Shown here: positions 62,591-64,000 of the stretch, in pieces
Layout: the number at the start of each line of letters is the position of its first letter
Position numbering within the stretch: the stretch's first letter is position 1
NCBI RefSeq assembly: GCF_000308875.1
Contig: NZ_BAGL01000080.1
Coordinates: 1-64,000 of the forward strand
Direction: 5' to 3'
Source of the DNA: Nocardia transvalensis NBRC 15921
GTDB taxonomy: Bacteria > Actinomycetota > Actinomycetes > Mycobacteriales > Mycobacteriaceae
Length of the DNA stretch: 64,000 nucleotides
The notes under the pieces: generated by a model
What the model was told of the DNA's origin: nothing
What the model saw: the letters and a program-made list of their open reading frames with translations, nothing else
The model's database searches: none
Translations under genes and position numbers: made by a program

Positions 62591-64000
62591 ATGGTCGCAC
62601 CACACCTATCGGCGGCACAGACGCGCGACGACAACCGGTACCGATCCCCCGGTCCGGCCGATGACGCGCATACCCCGCCCATCCTGTCCTTCACCCCGCT
62701 GCGCATGGCCGGGGCGCAGGGCGCGATGGACCGGGCCAGGCGGGCGCCGAACGGGCAGACCATCCTGGTGTGCGCGCCCGCGGGCACCGGCAAGACCGTT
62801 CTCGCGGCCGATTGGGTGCGCCGGCAGCCGGCCGCCACGGTCCGGTGGGTCGGCCTGGCGGATCTCAGCGACACCCGGCTGTGGTCGGCCGTGGGCGCGG
62901 CGCTGGACGTCCCGCTGTATTCGCGGACCGGCCCGATTCCGGATACCCCGGTGGACGAGGCCGCCGCGATCGTCTCCGCCCTCGCCGCCACGGGCGCGCC
63001 GACCGTCCTGGTCCTCGACGACGCCCACCTGATCGCCGATCCGCTGGCCCTGTCGGGGCTCGAATACTTCGTCGAGCACGCGCCGCCCTCGCTGACCACC
63101 GTCGTCCTCGGCCGGTACGACCCGCCCGTGCGCTGGCACGCGCTGCAGATGACGGCGCGGCTGACCCGGATCGGCGCGCGCGACCTGCGATTCGACGCCG
63201 AGCACACCGCCGCGCTGCTGGAACAGCACGACTGCCGGCTGGCCGACGCCGAACTGGCCAGCTTCCACGAACTCACCCGCGGCTGGGCGGGCCTGGCGCG
63301 GATCGGCGCGATCCACCTCGCCGCGCACACCGGCGACCGGGCGACGGCGATCGCCGCGCTGGAACACGGACCCCACGCGGTGGCCGACTTCCTGGTCGGC
63401 GAGTTGCTGTCGGGGCTCGCGCCCGAGGTCCTCGACTTCCTGCTCGCCACCGCCGTCCCGGCGTCGTTCTCGGTCGACCTGGCCGAGCGGCTGGCCGGCC
63501 CGGGCGCCCCGCGCGCGCTGGAATCGTTGCTGCGCAGCAATTTTCCCCTCGAGGCCGCGGCCCGGGGCGGCGACCTCTGGTACACCTACCACCCGATGCT
63601 GCGCGCCTACCTGCTCGCGGAGATCGCGCGGGCCGATCCCGATCGCGTCCCCGCGCTGCACGACGCGTGCGCCCGCTGGTTCGTCACCGCCGGGATGCTG
63701 CCCGAGGCGCTGCGCCACGTGCTCGCCGACCCGGACCGCGCCGTACTGCCGGAGTTCGTCCGCGAGCACGGGCCCCGCATGGTGTTCGAGGGCAACGGCG
63801 GCGAGCTGTTCCGCCGGCTCGACTGCCTCGGCGCGGCGGACGACGCCTTCGTCCTGCTGCTGCGCACCGCCGACGCCATCGAGCGGGGCGATATCGTCCA
63901 GGCCGTCGCGCTCGGCGAACTCGTGCGCGAACGCCCCCGGCACGAATCCGCGTTCATCACCCCGGATCTGCTGGGGGCCTTGACCGATTCCGTGCTGTCC
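62591..64000 (+). CDS. LuxR/MalT-type ATP-binding regulator (LAL), cut by window edge
   Basis: The first 470 residues of a large regulator run off the right edge. An N-terminal P-loop STAND ATPase is visible: Walker A CAPAGTGKTVLAADW, then WVGLADLSDTRLWSAVGAAL, Walker B TVLVLDDAHLIADPLAL, and the sensor-like VVLGRYDPPVRWHALQM. The winged helix and arm LFLATAVPASF-like region follow (VLDFLLATAVPASFSVDLAE; YTYHPMLRAYLLAEIAR), as in MalT. The C-terminal LuxR HTH is expected beyond 64000. GGAGG lies 4-5 bp before ATG 62591. It may control the divergent permease. Confidence 0.85.
   Translation, partial: MVAPHLSAAQTRDDNRYRSPGPADDAHTPPILSFTPLRMAGAQGAMDRARRAPNGQTILVCAPAGTGKTVLAADWVRRQPAATVRWVGLADLSDTRLWSAVGAALDVPLYSRTGPIPDTPVDEAAAIVSALAATGAPTVLVLDDAHLIADPLALSGLEYFVEHAPPSLTTVVLGRYDPPVRWHALQMTARLTRIGARDLRFDAEHTAALLEQHDCRLADAELASFHELTRGWAGLARIGAIHLAAHTGDRATAIAALEHGPHAVADFLVGELLSGLAPEVLDFLLATAVPASFSVDLAERLAGPGAPRALESLLRSNFPLEAAARGGDLWYTYHPMLRAYLLAEIARADPDRVPALHDACARWFVTAGMLPEALRHVLADPDRAVLPEFVREHGPRMVFEGNGGELFRRLDCLGAADDAFVLLLRTADAIERGDIVQAVALGELVRERPRHESAFITPDLLGALTDSVLS

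Overview
The window is high-GC actinobacterial DNA from a mycolic-acid-producing genus, most likely Nocardia. The strongest evidence is the gene order Rv1476-like / ripA / moxR / DUF58 / VWA / fabG1 / inhA / hemH, with acn and its TetR regulator read divergently. This is the Mycobacterium tuberculosis Rv1474c-Rv1485 neighbourhood, without a ripB copy. No rRNA, tRNA, insertion sequence or CRISPR array was seen.

Layout. 1-961: a HAMP-repeat sensor protein cut by the left edge, preceded by a single-domain response regulator. 1309-3818: flavin-type oxidoreductase, secreted trypsin-like protease, alpha/beta hydrolase. 3902-4150: tandem-repeat array between convergent genes. 4157-12628: conserved cell-envelope block (ferrochelatase, InhA, FabG1, VWA, DUF58, MoxR, RipA, Rv1476-like protein). 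12806-16484: aconitase with an AcnR-type operator, then acnR with a terminator. 16489-22665: accessory genes (hydrolase, PadR, thioesterase, a two-gene ATP-grasp RiPP-like locus, MarR/cupin pair, NTF2-like protein, small HTH protein, RibD-C reductase). 22681-22888: a small element bounded by two matching hairpins. 22884-28326: ABC-F ATPase, SDR, lycopene-cyclase-like flavoprotein, and an M48-family protein that has lost its protease motif. 28310-29048: a frameshifted PP2C phosphatase. 29742-31000: a SigK-type sigma factor with an anti-sigma gene truncated tail-to-tail against a second anti-sigma fragment. 30981-53960: a single 23 kb NRPS gene (7 modules plus thioesterase). 54683-57169: large catalase and a stress-type small protein, both behind SigB/SigF-like promoters. 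57217-62368: DUF2236 oxygenase-like protein, ArsR regulator, roadblock protein, a decapitated TetR gene, small membrane proteins and an AI-2E-family permease. 62591-64000: a LuxR/MalT-type regulator cut by the right edge.

How the genes fit together. The 4-13 kb block supplies mycolate elongation (InhA, FabG1), peptidoglycan cleavage at septation (RipA) with its MoxR/DUF58/VWA chaperone-like partners, heme synthesis and the TCA enzyme aconitase under AcnR. The NRPS makes an unidentified heptapeptide. Its first condensation domain is of the starter/EntF-like kind, and no aryl-acid, MbtH, transport or tailoring genes lie beside it. The most novel candidate is the 158-residue protein at 18654-19130, whose Ser/Thr/Asp/Cys-rich tail sits 11 bp upstream of a microviridin-type ATP-grasp ligase. 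It could be an unclassified graspetide (omega-ester peptide) system.
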